Shown here: in pieces, positions 8,189 to 14,914 of the stretch
How positions within the stretch are numbered: position 1 is the first letter of the stretch
Layout: every line of letters begins with the position of its first letter
Assembly: GCA_017631255.1 (NCBI GenBank)
Contig: JAGBTP010000013.1
Coordinates: 1-41,933, forward strand
Direction: 5' to 3'
DNA from: Alistipes sp.
Lineage (GTDB): Bacteria > Bacteroidota > Bacteroidia > Bacteroidales > Rikenellaceae
Length of the DNA: 41,933 nucleotides
Program-made: the position numbers and the translations under genes
The notes under the pieces: generated by a model
Told to the model about the DNA's origin: nothing
What the model saw: only the letters and a program-made list of their open reading frames with translations
Databases searched by the model: none

Positions 8189-8929
8189 TTACAAATTAAT
8201 ATATCGAATAGCTGCACCACTACCGAAAGGATAAGCCTTTACATCGGTATTGAGGTACGGTGAATTGAGCAGAAGCTCGCCCTCAAAAGCGCATCTATCT
8301 CTATTCTTTGCATCTTTAACCCACGAATAACCTTTCACCTTGACAACCGATCTTACAACTCCGCGATAGACACCCAACACATAGTCGATTTTAGGTGCTT
8401 TATATGGTGCTACCAACCACGATCGACAAGTAATACCGTAGATGTCAATATCGTCATTGCGCTTTCTCGCCAAGTCGAATGTTCGATTCAAGCTTACCAA
8501 TAGGATGTGATCTTTCGGATTAACCACAATATCATTGCAATCGTATGTAGTCTCAACCTCCTCGACTGTTTTAATACCCCTATCCCATTGGTGATGCCCG
8601 CTGGCAATATTCGTCAGGAGCGACTCATTGTTGAACTCGGGATATGACAAGAAATCAATCAATACGGACTCAACCAAAAACGACTCTTTCTCCGTTAGTT
8701 TGTGTCGGAGTATATAGTGCTTAACTTTCTGACCCTCTGAGATAATCTCACGAATCAAATTGAGCTTGAGCGACTCGGCATCTTCATTTTGAATTGCAAA
8801 GTTACAGTGGTCAAAAACACGATTACCACGACCTTTGCCGATATAGAAGACCTTATCGGTACGCGGGTCAACCAGCGCATAGACATAGTAGTCAAGCTCC
8901 TCTATACATTTTTGGCTAAATTCGGTCAT
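8189..8929 (-). CDS. GIY-YIG nuclease-domain protein (LEM-3-like group)
   Basis: 246 residues. The N-terminal domain has the GIY-YIG signature as VYAL (16-19) and FYIGKG (28-33), followed by GRGNRVFDH with the conserved Arg, and ESFLVESVLID near 82-92 supplying the likely metal-binding Glu. This matches the LEM-3-like GIY-YIG group. The remaining ~130 residues form a second domain (LVSLNRTFDLARKR, VLGVYRGVVRSVVKVKGYSW) that I cannot name but that resembles a ligand- or nucleic-acid-binding fold. Active-site residues look intact, so DNA cleavage is plausible. The gene is 29 nt after the PD-(D/E)XK nuclease, so two nucleases are co-transcribed. Confidence 0.78.
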   Translation of the reverse strand: MTEFSQKCIEELDYYVYALVDPRTDKVFYIGKGRGNRVFDHCNFAIQNEDAESLKLNLIREIISEGQKVKHYILRHKLTEKESFLVESVLIDFLSYPEFNNESLLTNIASGHHQWDRGIKTVEEVETTYDCNDIVVNPKDHILLVSLNRTFDLARKRNDDIDIYGITCRSWLVAPYKAPKIDYVLGVYRGVVRSVVKVKGYSWVKDAKNRDRCAFEGELLLNSPYLNTDVKAYPFGSGAAIRYINL

Positions 8930-8958
8930 CGGTTTTAAGTTTTAATAGCTAATTATCT

Positions 8959-10353
8959 CTATCTGTTTTGCCCCATCTCAGCGATACGCCTAAAGAACTT
9001 CTCCTGCATATCGTAGTAGAGGTAGTCGTTTACATTATCGTAGGTGTGGCGCTGCATAGTTGCATATAGCGCCATAAAGTTATCATCGTCGGCAAACACC
9101 GCACGGTGCTGCGTGAGGTAGTCGTACAGCTCAGCATAGGTGATAATCCTATACTCGCGCGCCATCTGCTCATCCTCGATTGTTGGGATGTTGTACTTCG
9201 GCGTGAGAATCACGAAGTGGCACCCCTTGCCGTAGTCGTCACCACCCTGCTGCTTGGCCAACCAATTAGCATAGTTATAGTAGCGCCTAAGCTGCTTGCC
9301 CTCACCATCCTCCTCGACGGAGTTGATATCCGACTTTATCTTATTCTCGATGATCACCATAGCCCTCGCTGTGCGGACCATCAGGTCGATACGGCCGCCA
9401 CTAACCAAAGCCTTATCCTCGCCACGAGCATCCTCGATTTTCGATGACTCCTCACGCACGATGCTATACTCAGTGCCGAGGTCGATGCCATAACCGAGGA
9501 AGAAGTTGCGCCATAAGATGCGGTACTCCTCGCGTAGCATAAAGTAAGCTAAGGCATTAGAGATTCGGTTCTCGTCGTTCTGTATCTGGCAGATGTCGAA
9601 GAGTGTTATTCTGCGTTGTCTCACACCGCTAAGTTCCTCATCATCAACCCTATTATTCGACTCAATCCATAGTGACTTATCGTCGATGAGCATCTGTCGA
9701 ATGTTAGCATAATCACGCCTCTTCTCTTCCAAATTTTTCTTTGTGATATCACCATCATAGGTACCACTCGCGTAGATATACTGCTTGAGCGAGGCCTTAG
9801 CCTGCTGATAGCCCTCAAGCTCAACCACTATATCTGATGCGCTATGTATTAGATACTTCGTAGTGTCGGAGATGCGGAAGCGTATAAACAGTCTCTTGCC
9901 CCGTGCTGGGGTGTAGACCTTGTCGGCCTTGTAGGTGATGTAGACGCTCTGCTGACCCGCCTTGCCAAAGATATCGAATAGCGGTACGCCACCATAGCTA
10001 ATACCTCCCTCGTCCTCTGCAAAGGCCTTCTGCTCAGCGAGAATAGCCTCATTCACGCCACCATACTTGTTGGCAAACTTATGCTCTGCGTTGTAGACAT
10101 CGTGAAGGCCCTTGGCCATACCGATAACCTCAACCTCACCAATGCCGTAGTACTTCACAAAGAGCATATACTCGATTTTGCCCTGATGGGCCTTGACAAA
10201 ATCGCCTGTCGAATTGAGATATATGTAGTTCTGGCCGTTGTCCGCCTGATACAGATTGATTACCTCGTGCCCCAAGTTAGAGGCGAGGTAGTCACCCACA
10301 TACATACGATTGATTACAATACCGCTCTTATCTACGCTATCTCGATTTGACAT
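8959..10353 (-). CDS. PD-(D/E)XK nuclease family protein with long N-terminal domain
   Basis: 464 residues from the ATG at 10353; a TTG nine codons upstream is in frame but less likely. Residues 1-~190 form an uncharacterised domain starting with VINRMYVGDYLASNLGHEVI, with beta-rich content (IEYMLFVKYYGIGEVEVIG). The C-terminal half has a PD-(D/E)XK core: QNDENRISNALAYF (conserved Glu in a helix), GRIDLMV (Asp ~323) and VIIENKIKSD (Glu ~336, Lys ~338). This is the PDDEXK_4-like arrangement. Catalytic residues are all present, suggesting an active DNA or RNA nuclease; the N-terminal part may be a sensor. It follows the TerB-like gene after a long inverted repeat (10374-10418). Confidence 0.8.
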   Translation of the reverse strand: MSNRDSVDKSGIVINRMYVGDYLASNLGHEVINLYQADNGQNYIYLNSTGDFVKAHQGKIEYMLFVKYYGIGEVEVIGMAKGLHDVYNAEHKFANKYGGVNEAILAEQKAFAEDEGGISYGGVPLFDIFGKAGQQSVYITYKADKVYTPARGKRLFIRFRISDTTKYLIHSASDIVVELEGYQQAKASLKQYIYASGTYDGDITKKNLEEKRRDYANIRQMLIDDKSLWIESNNRVDDEELSGVRQRRITLFDICQIQNDENRISNALAYFMLREEYRILWRNFFLGYGIDLGTEYSIVREESSKIEDARGEDKALVSGGRIDLMVRTARAMVIIENKIKSDINSVEEDGEGKQLRRYYNYANWLAKQQGGDDYGKGCHFVILTPKYNIPTIEDEQMAREYRIITYAELYDYLTQHRAVFADDDNFMALYATMQRHTYDNVNDYLYYDMQEKFFRRIAEMGQNR

Positions 10354-10373
10354 ATATCCAACCCTTTTATAGT

Positions 10374-10418
10374 TGTGCAATTAGTGCGTTAGCACTGTAC
10401 CAACGCACTAAATTGCAA
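10374..10418. repeat. Long inverted repeat between TerB-like and nuclease genes
   Basis: TTAGTGCGTT (10381-10390) and AACGCACTAA (10402-10411) form a perfect 10-bp stem. It extends with one bulge through GCAAT/ATTGC on the outside, giving about 15-17 pairs around an 11-base loop. No T-run follows on the minus strand, so it is not a standard terminator. It could be an RNA stability or processing element or a protein-binding palindrome. Confidence 0.6.
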
Positions 10419-10428
10419 CAACAAAAAA

Positions 10429-10839
10429 TTAGAACTCAACAACAAGTTCAGGCTCCTCCTTTACCATATCGGCAAGGAGCAATACAGCCATCTCGTCGTC
10501 CATACCAAGGGTAGAGGCGATAGAGAGCAAGTTGTTCACCTCCTCTGCGCCAAGTACGCCGTCAACGAGGACAATCTGCAAGGCTGCCATATAGATGAGC
10601 TCAGCCTCATCCTCCTCAACCTCAACAGAGTGAGCACGAAGGTACTCGTCAATCTCCTCCTCCGACTTGTCCTTAATCTCCTCGAGGGCAGCCTCTACCT
10701 CCTGAGTAAGGAGAGCATAGTCAACCTCATACGCCTCAGCGATCTCCTCGAGTGCGATCTTCTCAGCCGCATCATACTCGCCATCAGCCCAAATTGCTGT
10801 CGCAGCATATGCTGCAAGGTGCTTAATATCTGTCTTCAT
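10429..10839 (-). CDS. TerB-like acidic protein
   Basis: 136 residues, strongly acidic, all helical. Two related halves carry the TerB-type pattern AIWADGEYDAAEKIALEEIA (~16-35) and IVLVDGVLGAEEVNNLLSIA (~88-107), each with the DG pair expected to bind a divalent metal. TerB family proteins occur in tellurite-resistance and phage-defence-associated loci and are thought to work at the inner membrane with nucleases and kinases; that is family knowledge, not shown here. Its start lies 2 nt after the stop of the 49-aa gene, so they are coupled. Confidence is good for the family, low for the role. Confidence 0.75.
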   Translation of the reverse strand: MKTDIKHLAAYAATAIWADGEYDAAEKIALEEIAEAYEVDYALLTQEVEAALEEIKDKSEEEIDEYLRAHSVEVEEDEAELIYMAALQIVLVDGVLGAEEVNNLLSIASTLGMDDEMAVLLLADMVKEEPELVVEF

Positions 10840-10841
10840 AA

Positions 10842-10991
10842 TTAGCTAAACAATCTTTTAATACGGTTCTTCAAACTATTCTTTGCCTTACGAGCCTTAG
10901 CCATACGCTCTGCAATAGCCTTACCCTCCTTAGTTCGCTTGTCAACAGTACCATCCTTGGTCTTCTTGACAGTTGTCTTTTTCACAGCCAT
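10842..10991 (-). CDS. Small basic protein (49 aa)
   Basis: ATG at 10991, TAA at 10842-10844. The 49-residue product is very basic: MAVKKTTVKKTKDGTVDKR, then a helix (EGKAIAERMAKARKAKNSLK) and NRIKRLFS at the end. It sits 30 nt after the OmpA fusion and 2 nt before the TerB-like gene. It resembles in character the 37-aa protein at 2979-3092, which also starts with MA and alternating Thr and Lys. A charge-complementary pairing with the acidic TerB-like protein is an attractive guess. No known domain. Confidence 0.6.
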   Translation of the reverse strand: MAVKKTTVKKTKDGTVDKRTKEGKAIAERMAKARKAKNSLKNRIKRLFS

Positions 10992-11021
10992 TGTAAATAA
11001 GTATTAATATTATAAGGTTAG

Positions 11022-12338
11022 TTATTCCAATACGATAAACTCGGTACGACGGTTAGCCTCAGGATTGTTCTCGTCGATAGGCTCGCTTGAACCCTTACCC
11101 TCAGCCTCCAAGCGTGAAGCATCAATACCACGGCTGATAAGGAAGTCAACAGCAGCCTGTGCGCGTGCCTCAGAGAGACGCTGGTTGAACGCTGGATCGC
11201 CCTCAGATGAGGTGTGACCTACAAGGCGGAGGCGCAACTCAGGGTGCTTCTCCATAAGCTGGTGAAGATCGTGGAGCACGAACTTAGCATCCTCAGACAA
11301 GTCGGCCTTACCCTGGAAGAATGTAGCAGCGTTGAAGTTCTTTTCGATCTCCTCGATGCGGTCAACATATACCACCTTCTCGACCTCGACGATCTTTTCT
11401 ACCTCCTTCTCGATAACCGTAGGGTTAGTAATTGCATCGTAGAACACCTGAAGTGTGCCGATTACAAACATTGCGATAAGTAGCCATACCCACCACTTGA
11501 GCTTCTTCTTAGCTGGCACCGGTGGCACATAGCCGTTAAGGTACTCAAGGCGGAAATGGCCCCTCTTCGCGCCACCTGCGGCCTTCTCAAAGTCTGCTAC
11601 GAGAATACCATACTGTTTAGCGTGGGTAGCGATTCTTTCGAATTGATCCTTAGTCCACAACATTACAAGCGCAACCTTCTTACCGTCTCCTGTTGTGATA
11701 AGCTCATCCTCCTGAGTGAATGAACTTGCCAACTGTGCCTTATCTGCTGAATCCTGCGAATTAACATCAACAAAGAGTTTTGTGGTACCTGGACGCAAAG
11801 AACCTGGGAATGCCTTACAAAGCTCCTCGTATGTTGCGTGAGGATATATTACCATATAAGCGTGAGAGATTCCCAACACTGTACGGTTCTGTGCCTGGCC
11901 ATAGACCTTCACCTTTGCACTTGCCAACTCAGCAGCTGTAGCCTCAACATTAGGAGCTGCGTCCGCTGCAGTGCGCTTTGCAAGATCCTCGGTAGTTAGC
12001 TGAGCCTTGCCACTATTTGCTGAAGTTGTAGATCCAGCAGTTGCGAGCGTTGCTGCGTCATCTGCAAATGCTGTATCATCTGCATTAGCAACCTGAACAC
12101 CAATACCATAAAGCTCCGCAACTCTACGCTCGAAGCCAGCCACCTTCATATTACCCTTTACCGAAAGCTCGCCACCAGCAAAACCCTCTGCGCGGATTGA
12201 AGCAAGAGTAGCCTCATCATCAGCCAATTCCTTGCAATCTACTGAGGTATAAACACGAAGTGTTGCACCGAAGTTCTGCTTGAACTCAGACTTAAAAGTC
12301 TTTACTTTTGTACGACCATCTAATGTAAAATCTGCCAT
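11022..12338 (-). CDS. Inner-membrane OmpA-domain fusion with two cytoplasmic domains
   Basis: 438 residues with an unusual order. Residues 1-103 are the 105-aa domain family. A Ser/Ala/Thr-rich linker follows (104-145). Residues ~150-250 form the PxxTYEELxxAFPxxLxP domain shared with the KAP NTPase C-terminus. A single membrane helix lies at 282-300 (WWVWLLIAMFVIGTLQVFY), then a charged heptad segment (308-335) and an OmpA peptidoglycan-binding domain (~338-438). The last has LVGHTSSEGDPAFNQRLSEA and NRRTEFIV. There is no signal peptide, so the first 280 residues should be cytoplasmic and the OmpA domain periplasmic, as in MotB and ZorB. The protein can thus tie cytoplasmic partners to the cell wall. 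It is near the head of the minus-strand run. Confidence 0.85.
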   Translation of the reverse strand: MADFTLDGRTKVKTFKSEFKQNFGATLRVYTSVDCKELADDEATLASIRAEGFAGGELSVKGNMKVAGFERRVAELYGIGVQVANADDTAFADDAATLATAGSTTSANSGKAQLTTEDLAKRTAADAAPNVEATAAELASAKVKVYGQAQNRTVLGISHAYMVIYPHATYEELCKAFPGSLRPGTTKLFVDVNSQDSADKAQLASSFTQEDELITTGDGKKVALVMLWTKDQFERIATHAKQYGILVADFEKAAGGAKRGHFRLEYLNGYVPPVPAKKKLKWWVWLLIAMFVIGTLQVFYDAITNPTVIEKEVEKIVEVEKVVYVDRIEEIEKNFNAATFFQGKADLSEDAKFVLHDLHQLMEKHPELRLRLVGHTSSEGDPAFNQRLSEARAQAAVDFLISRGIDASRLEAEGKGSSEPIDENNPEANRRTEFIVLE

Positions 12339-12364
12339 AATTGTTTATGATTAAAAATTTGTTA

Positions 12365-12568
12365 TTATATGCACGAAGGGATATCCTCGACGATGTAGTG
12401 CGACACCATCATCAACACACCGCCTGCAACCATCATAAGAAACAGGATCGCCATCACACCGAGACGACCATTCTTATTGCGCCTCTTCATACTGGGAGCA
12501 AAACCAAAGTATAGGAAATTAAGTAGACCGGCAATAAATAGAATTGCACCTATATCAAAAAGTAGCAT
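12365..12568 (-). CDS. Small two-helix membrane protein (67 aa)
   Basis: From the ATG at 12568 the protein begins MLLFDIGAILFIAGLLNF. It has one membrane helix at about 3-21, a short basic loop (SMKRRNKNGR) and a second helix at about 33-54 (VMAILFLMMVAGGVLMM). A GTG 14 codons upstream is also in frame. The positive loop predicts that it faces the cytoplasm. The gene precedes the OmpA fusion by 26 nt and could be an accessory membrane subunit. It begins about 50 nt after the 3' end of the 6S-like RNA, so read-through from that promoter is one possible way it is transcribed. Confidence 0.6.
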   Translation of the reverse strand: MLLFDIGAILFIAGLLNFLYFGFAPSMKRRNKNGRLGVMAILFLMMVAGGVLMMVSHYIVEDIPSCI

Positions 12569-12617
12569 ACTAAGTTTAAGTTCGTAGTTTTTTTCTTGCT
12601 TGGTATGCACCTGATAT

Positions 12618-12826
12618 AAAAAAAGAAGCGCAGACCAATTGCTAATCTCCGCTGATAGGCCCTAGGAAAGCCGTGGTAAAGAAAAAAGCAATAGCCCACG
12701 CTATGCCCGCACTATACCTATATAGGTACGCGCGAACTCGCGAAGGGATTGTCTTCTCATACCGTAAATGAATTTCCTAGGTTCATCAGCGAGAACGACA
12801 AACACTTGCGTGTATTATTCGATATT
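12618..12826 (-). ncRNA. ssrS: Structured RNA with 6S RNA architecture
   Basis: About 209 nt, bounded by a promoter box at 12833-12840 and a T-run at 12618-12624. The ends pair: 12785-12794 with 12646-12656 (one bulge) and 12773-12781 with 12661-12669, broken by a small internal loop. Then come about 18 unpaired bases on each side, forming a central bubble, and a long irregular terminal rod ending at UACCU-AUAU-AGGUA. Closing stem, central bubble and terminal rod, at roughly 200 nt, are what 6S RNA looks like; 6S binds the housekeeping RNA polymerase holoenzyme. No protein-coding frame fills the stretch. The symbol is offered as likely, not proven. A covariance-model search would decide. Confidence 0.6.
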
Positions 12827-12832
12827 CTTGTA

Positions 12833-12840
12833 CAAATATA
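12833..12840 (-). promoter_or_regulatory. Promoter -7 box for the 6S-like RNA
   Basis: TATATTTG matches the Bacteroidota -7 consensus TAnnTTTG, placing a start near 12826. A -33 TTTG-like element is weak: TTTTG at 12856-12860 leaves only 15 nt. The box is the best support that the RNA is an independent transcript. Confidence 0.6.
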
Positions 12841-12974
12841 CAAAAAATATCGTAACAAAATCCCTCCCCAATTTTTTTTTGAATAATTTTTATTGGGCGC
12901 GGACTATTGCCATTACAAAGATACTCAAAAATGGAATATTACAAATTGTCTTTTGTTGTCTTTCGACGACAACA

Positions 12975-14153
12975 CTACTCCCCAGAATAGGGCAAATAGG
13001 GCTTCTGAGCCTTTAGGAGCGCGTTATAGAAGTCTCGCTCCTCGACACTTAAATCGGCAGATCGAATAGAGTTGAGGAGGCTTGCCGTCTCCATCAAACT
13101 CTCATAACACCTATTTACTTGCAGCGTATAGGCATTCACTGCGACAGCATTTAGCTCCGCAGACTCGATGGTAATGATATGCTCGTTCATATAAGCAGCA
13201 AGGCGCAGCGCAAAATGGTTTATATGGTTATCGGCAAACTCTCGATAAGGCGCACGCGAAACTGAGTCGGCAGCGGCCTCGTATATCACATTAACCTCAC
13301 GCTCGATGGTGGCAAGCAGTTCCGTGCGCACATCAACAACCTCCGCCTCTCTCATCTTCATTCGCCACAGCAATACCATTGGCGCCACAAAGAGCAGCAC
13401 AGCGACAGCAACAAGCATCACGCGCCACACCCTATTACGACTACGCCACGCGCGCTGCAACGCCGCAATATTCTCGTAGCGATCATCTGGCAACTGACGC
13501 ATACAACGCTTCGCAATAGAGCGATGCCTGCCGCCGAAGATATCGTGCATAAGCACACCGATGGAGTATATATCGCTGCGAGCATCGACCCTACCTCGCT
13601 CACGCAGCTCTGGCGAGGCGTAACGAGGCGTGCAACCCAACTTACATAGTACGAACTCAGCATCGCTATCCGCAAGACCGAAGTCTATAATTTTCAGCGT
13701 ATTATCGAGGTTCGTAACAAGTATATTCTCAGGCTTAAGATCGTTATGCACAATGCCGCGCTTATGGAGGTAGCCAACAGCTGAGAGCAACTCCTCAAAT
13801 ATGCGCTCTCGTTCAGCCTTAGTCAATGGTCTCTGGAGATAGTCGGCAAGCGTACAACCATCGACAAACTCCATAACGATACCTACACCAACGGGCAGAT
13901 GTTCCTCGATAGTATAGATATGCACAATGTGCGGATGATCGCACCCAATCGAGAGCTCATACTCGCGTCGGAGCATCCTAAGTTGCAGCTCAGAATTGTC
14001 TTTTGTTGTCTTTACAAGGAAGTACTTTCCCGCCTTTGATGCACGATACAACACAGCGTTAGAGGTGATTTTCAACAACTTAAAGTCGTAAAATCCCTCT
14101 TGTCTTGTTACATCATCGGTGACAATGTCGTATATTGCGCTCTCGGTGTTCAT
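12975..14153 (-). CDS. Membrane-anchored Ser/Thr protein kinase
   Basis: 392 residues. Kinase domain at ~20-235: Lys48 in FLVKTT, Glu64 in the C helix, HNDLKPEN at 136-143 with catalytic Asp138, DFGLAD at 157-162 and the SPE motif near 180-182. A membrane helix at ~243-263 leads to a ~130-residue extracytoplasmic part, mostly helical, with no recognised sensor. The Gly-rich loop is degenerate (ITSNAVLYRA) and the HRD motif is HND, so it is a non-RD kinase that may not need activation-loop phosphorylation. Catalytic residues are intact. It is divergent from the HTH gene at 14200, and the two promoters interleave. It probably phosphorylates local cytoplasmic partners; the substrate is unknown. 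Confidence 0.88.
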   Translation of the reverse strand: MNTESAIYDIVTDDVTRQEGFYDFKLLKITSNAVLYRASKAGKYFLVKTTKDNSELQLRMLRREYELSIGCDHPHIVHIYTIEEHLPVGVGIVMEFVDGCTLADYLQRPLTKAERERIFEELLSAVGYLHKRGIVHNDLKPENILVTNLDNTLKIIDFGLADSDAEFVLCKLGCTPRYASPELRERGRVDARSDIYSIGVLMHDIFGGRHRSIAKRCMRQLPDDRYENIAALQRAWRSRNRVWRVMLVAVAVLLFVAPMVLLWRMKMREAEVVDVRTELLATIEREVNVIYEAAADSVSRAPYREFADNHINHFALRLAAYMNEHIITIESAELNAVAVNAYTLQVNRCYESLMETASLLNSIRSADLSVEERDFYNALLKAQKPYLPYSGE

Positions 14154-14160
14154 AGTACGA

Positions 14161-14192
14161 TTTGCGGATTCAAAGATAATGAATTATTTTTG
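14161..14192 (+). promoter_or_regulatory. Promoter of the HTH gene
   Basis: TTTG at 14161-14164 and TATTTTTG at 14185-14192, spaced 20 nt, fit the Bacteroidota consensus. The start would be at ~14198, only a base or two before the ATG at 14200, implying a nearly leaderless mRNA. Confidence 0.65.
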
Positions 14193-14200
14193 TAGTGCAA
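14171..14200 (-). promoter_or_regulatory. Promoter of the kinase gene
   Basis: TTG at 14198-14200 (minus strand) and TATCTTTG at 14171-14178 with 19 nt between them. The predicted start is near 14164, about 11 nt before the kinase ATG. It interleaves with the opposing HTH promoter, so both cannot be occupied together. Confidence 0.65.
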
Positions 14201-14793
14201 TGAGTATTAGTAGCGAGATCCCCCAGATAGTATCTCTACGCAAGTGCGTGGAGCAGCGTTTCGGCAAGCACCTTGCCGTACACGCCGACTTTGTATCACT
14301 TGTCGCTGAGATTGAGATGGTGCTCAGGCAACACATCTCCGAAAGCACACTCGAGCGCGTGTGGCGCTACTCTACACGCGGCTATGCCACCGTATCGCTA
14401 CGCACCCTCGATGTGCTATCGCACTACGCCGAGGGGTGTAGCTGGCAACAATTCTGTGCGCGCCTGGCCGAAGATACGAGGTGCGACTCCGAAATGTTCG
14501 ACAGCGAGGTAATCATCGCATCTAACCTCAAGATAGGCGATCGGCTGCGCATCGGCTGGCTACCCGACAGGGTCTGCACGCTACGCTACATAGGTGACAG
14601 CCGCTTCGAGGCCGAAAGTTGCGAGAACTCAAAATTACGCGACGGCTACACCCTCCTATGCTCTCAGTTCACACTTGGCAAGCCCGCCATTATGAACGAC
14701 CTATACTACAACGGTGAGCATCTTGCCAAGACCTACATCGCAGGACAGCAGCACGGCCTCACCATCCTAACGCTTATCGACAGTAACAAATAA
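14200..14793 (+). CDS. Helix-turn-helix-like regulator paired with the kinase
   Basis: 197 residues from the ATG at 14200. An earlier in-frame ATG (14119) lies upstream of the promoter and inside the kinase gene, so I reject it. The N-terminal ~95 residues are helical with ISESTLERVWRYSTRGY and SLRTLDVLSHYAEG. I recognise this pattern (STLxRxWxY followed by SxxTLDxL) from Bacteroidota DNA-binding proteins. The C-terminal ~100 residues are beta-rich (LKIGDRLRIGWLPDRVCTLRYIG) and could be a ligand or target domain. It probably controls the shared promoter region and may be a kinase substrate; that is inference from the divergent arrangement. Confidence 0.65.
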   Translation: MSISSEIPQIVSLRKCVEQRFGKHLAVHADFVSLVAEIEMVLRQHISESTLERVWRYSTRGYATVSLRTLDVLSHYAEGCSWQQFCARLAEDTRCDSEMFDSEVIIASNLKIGDRLRIGWLPDRVCTLRYIGDSRFEAESCENSKLRDGYTLLCSQFTLGKPAIMNDLYYNGEHLAKTYIAGQQHGLTILTLIDSNK

Positions 14794-14851
14794 TTCTCTA
14801 TATATCAACATTATATAGCTCATCACCATACCACATTACCTCTCCAAAAAC

Positions 14852-14887
14852 AAAATACCCACTCGAGGATTATCGAGTGGGTATTTT
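14852..14887. terminator. Bidirectional terminator between HTH gene and rpsT
   Basis: AAAATACCCACTCGA (14852-14866) and its exact complement (14873-14887) enclose a six-base loop, and each arm ends in a run of T on one strand. It serves the converging genes on either side. Its ACTCGA core resembles the repeated hairpins at 36953 and 38111. Confidence 0.9.
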
Positions 14888-14914
14888 AGAACAGCACCTA
14901 ACGGCGCGCACTAA

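Noticed and set aside
1274..12568. Zorya or a known restriction-modification system
   Set aside because: No MotA-like ZorA, helicase or methyltransferase is present; only the OmpA topology is similar.
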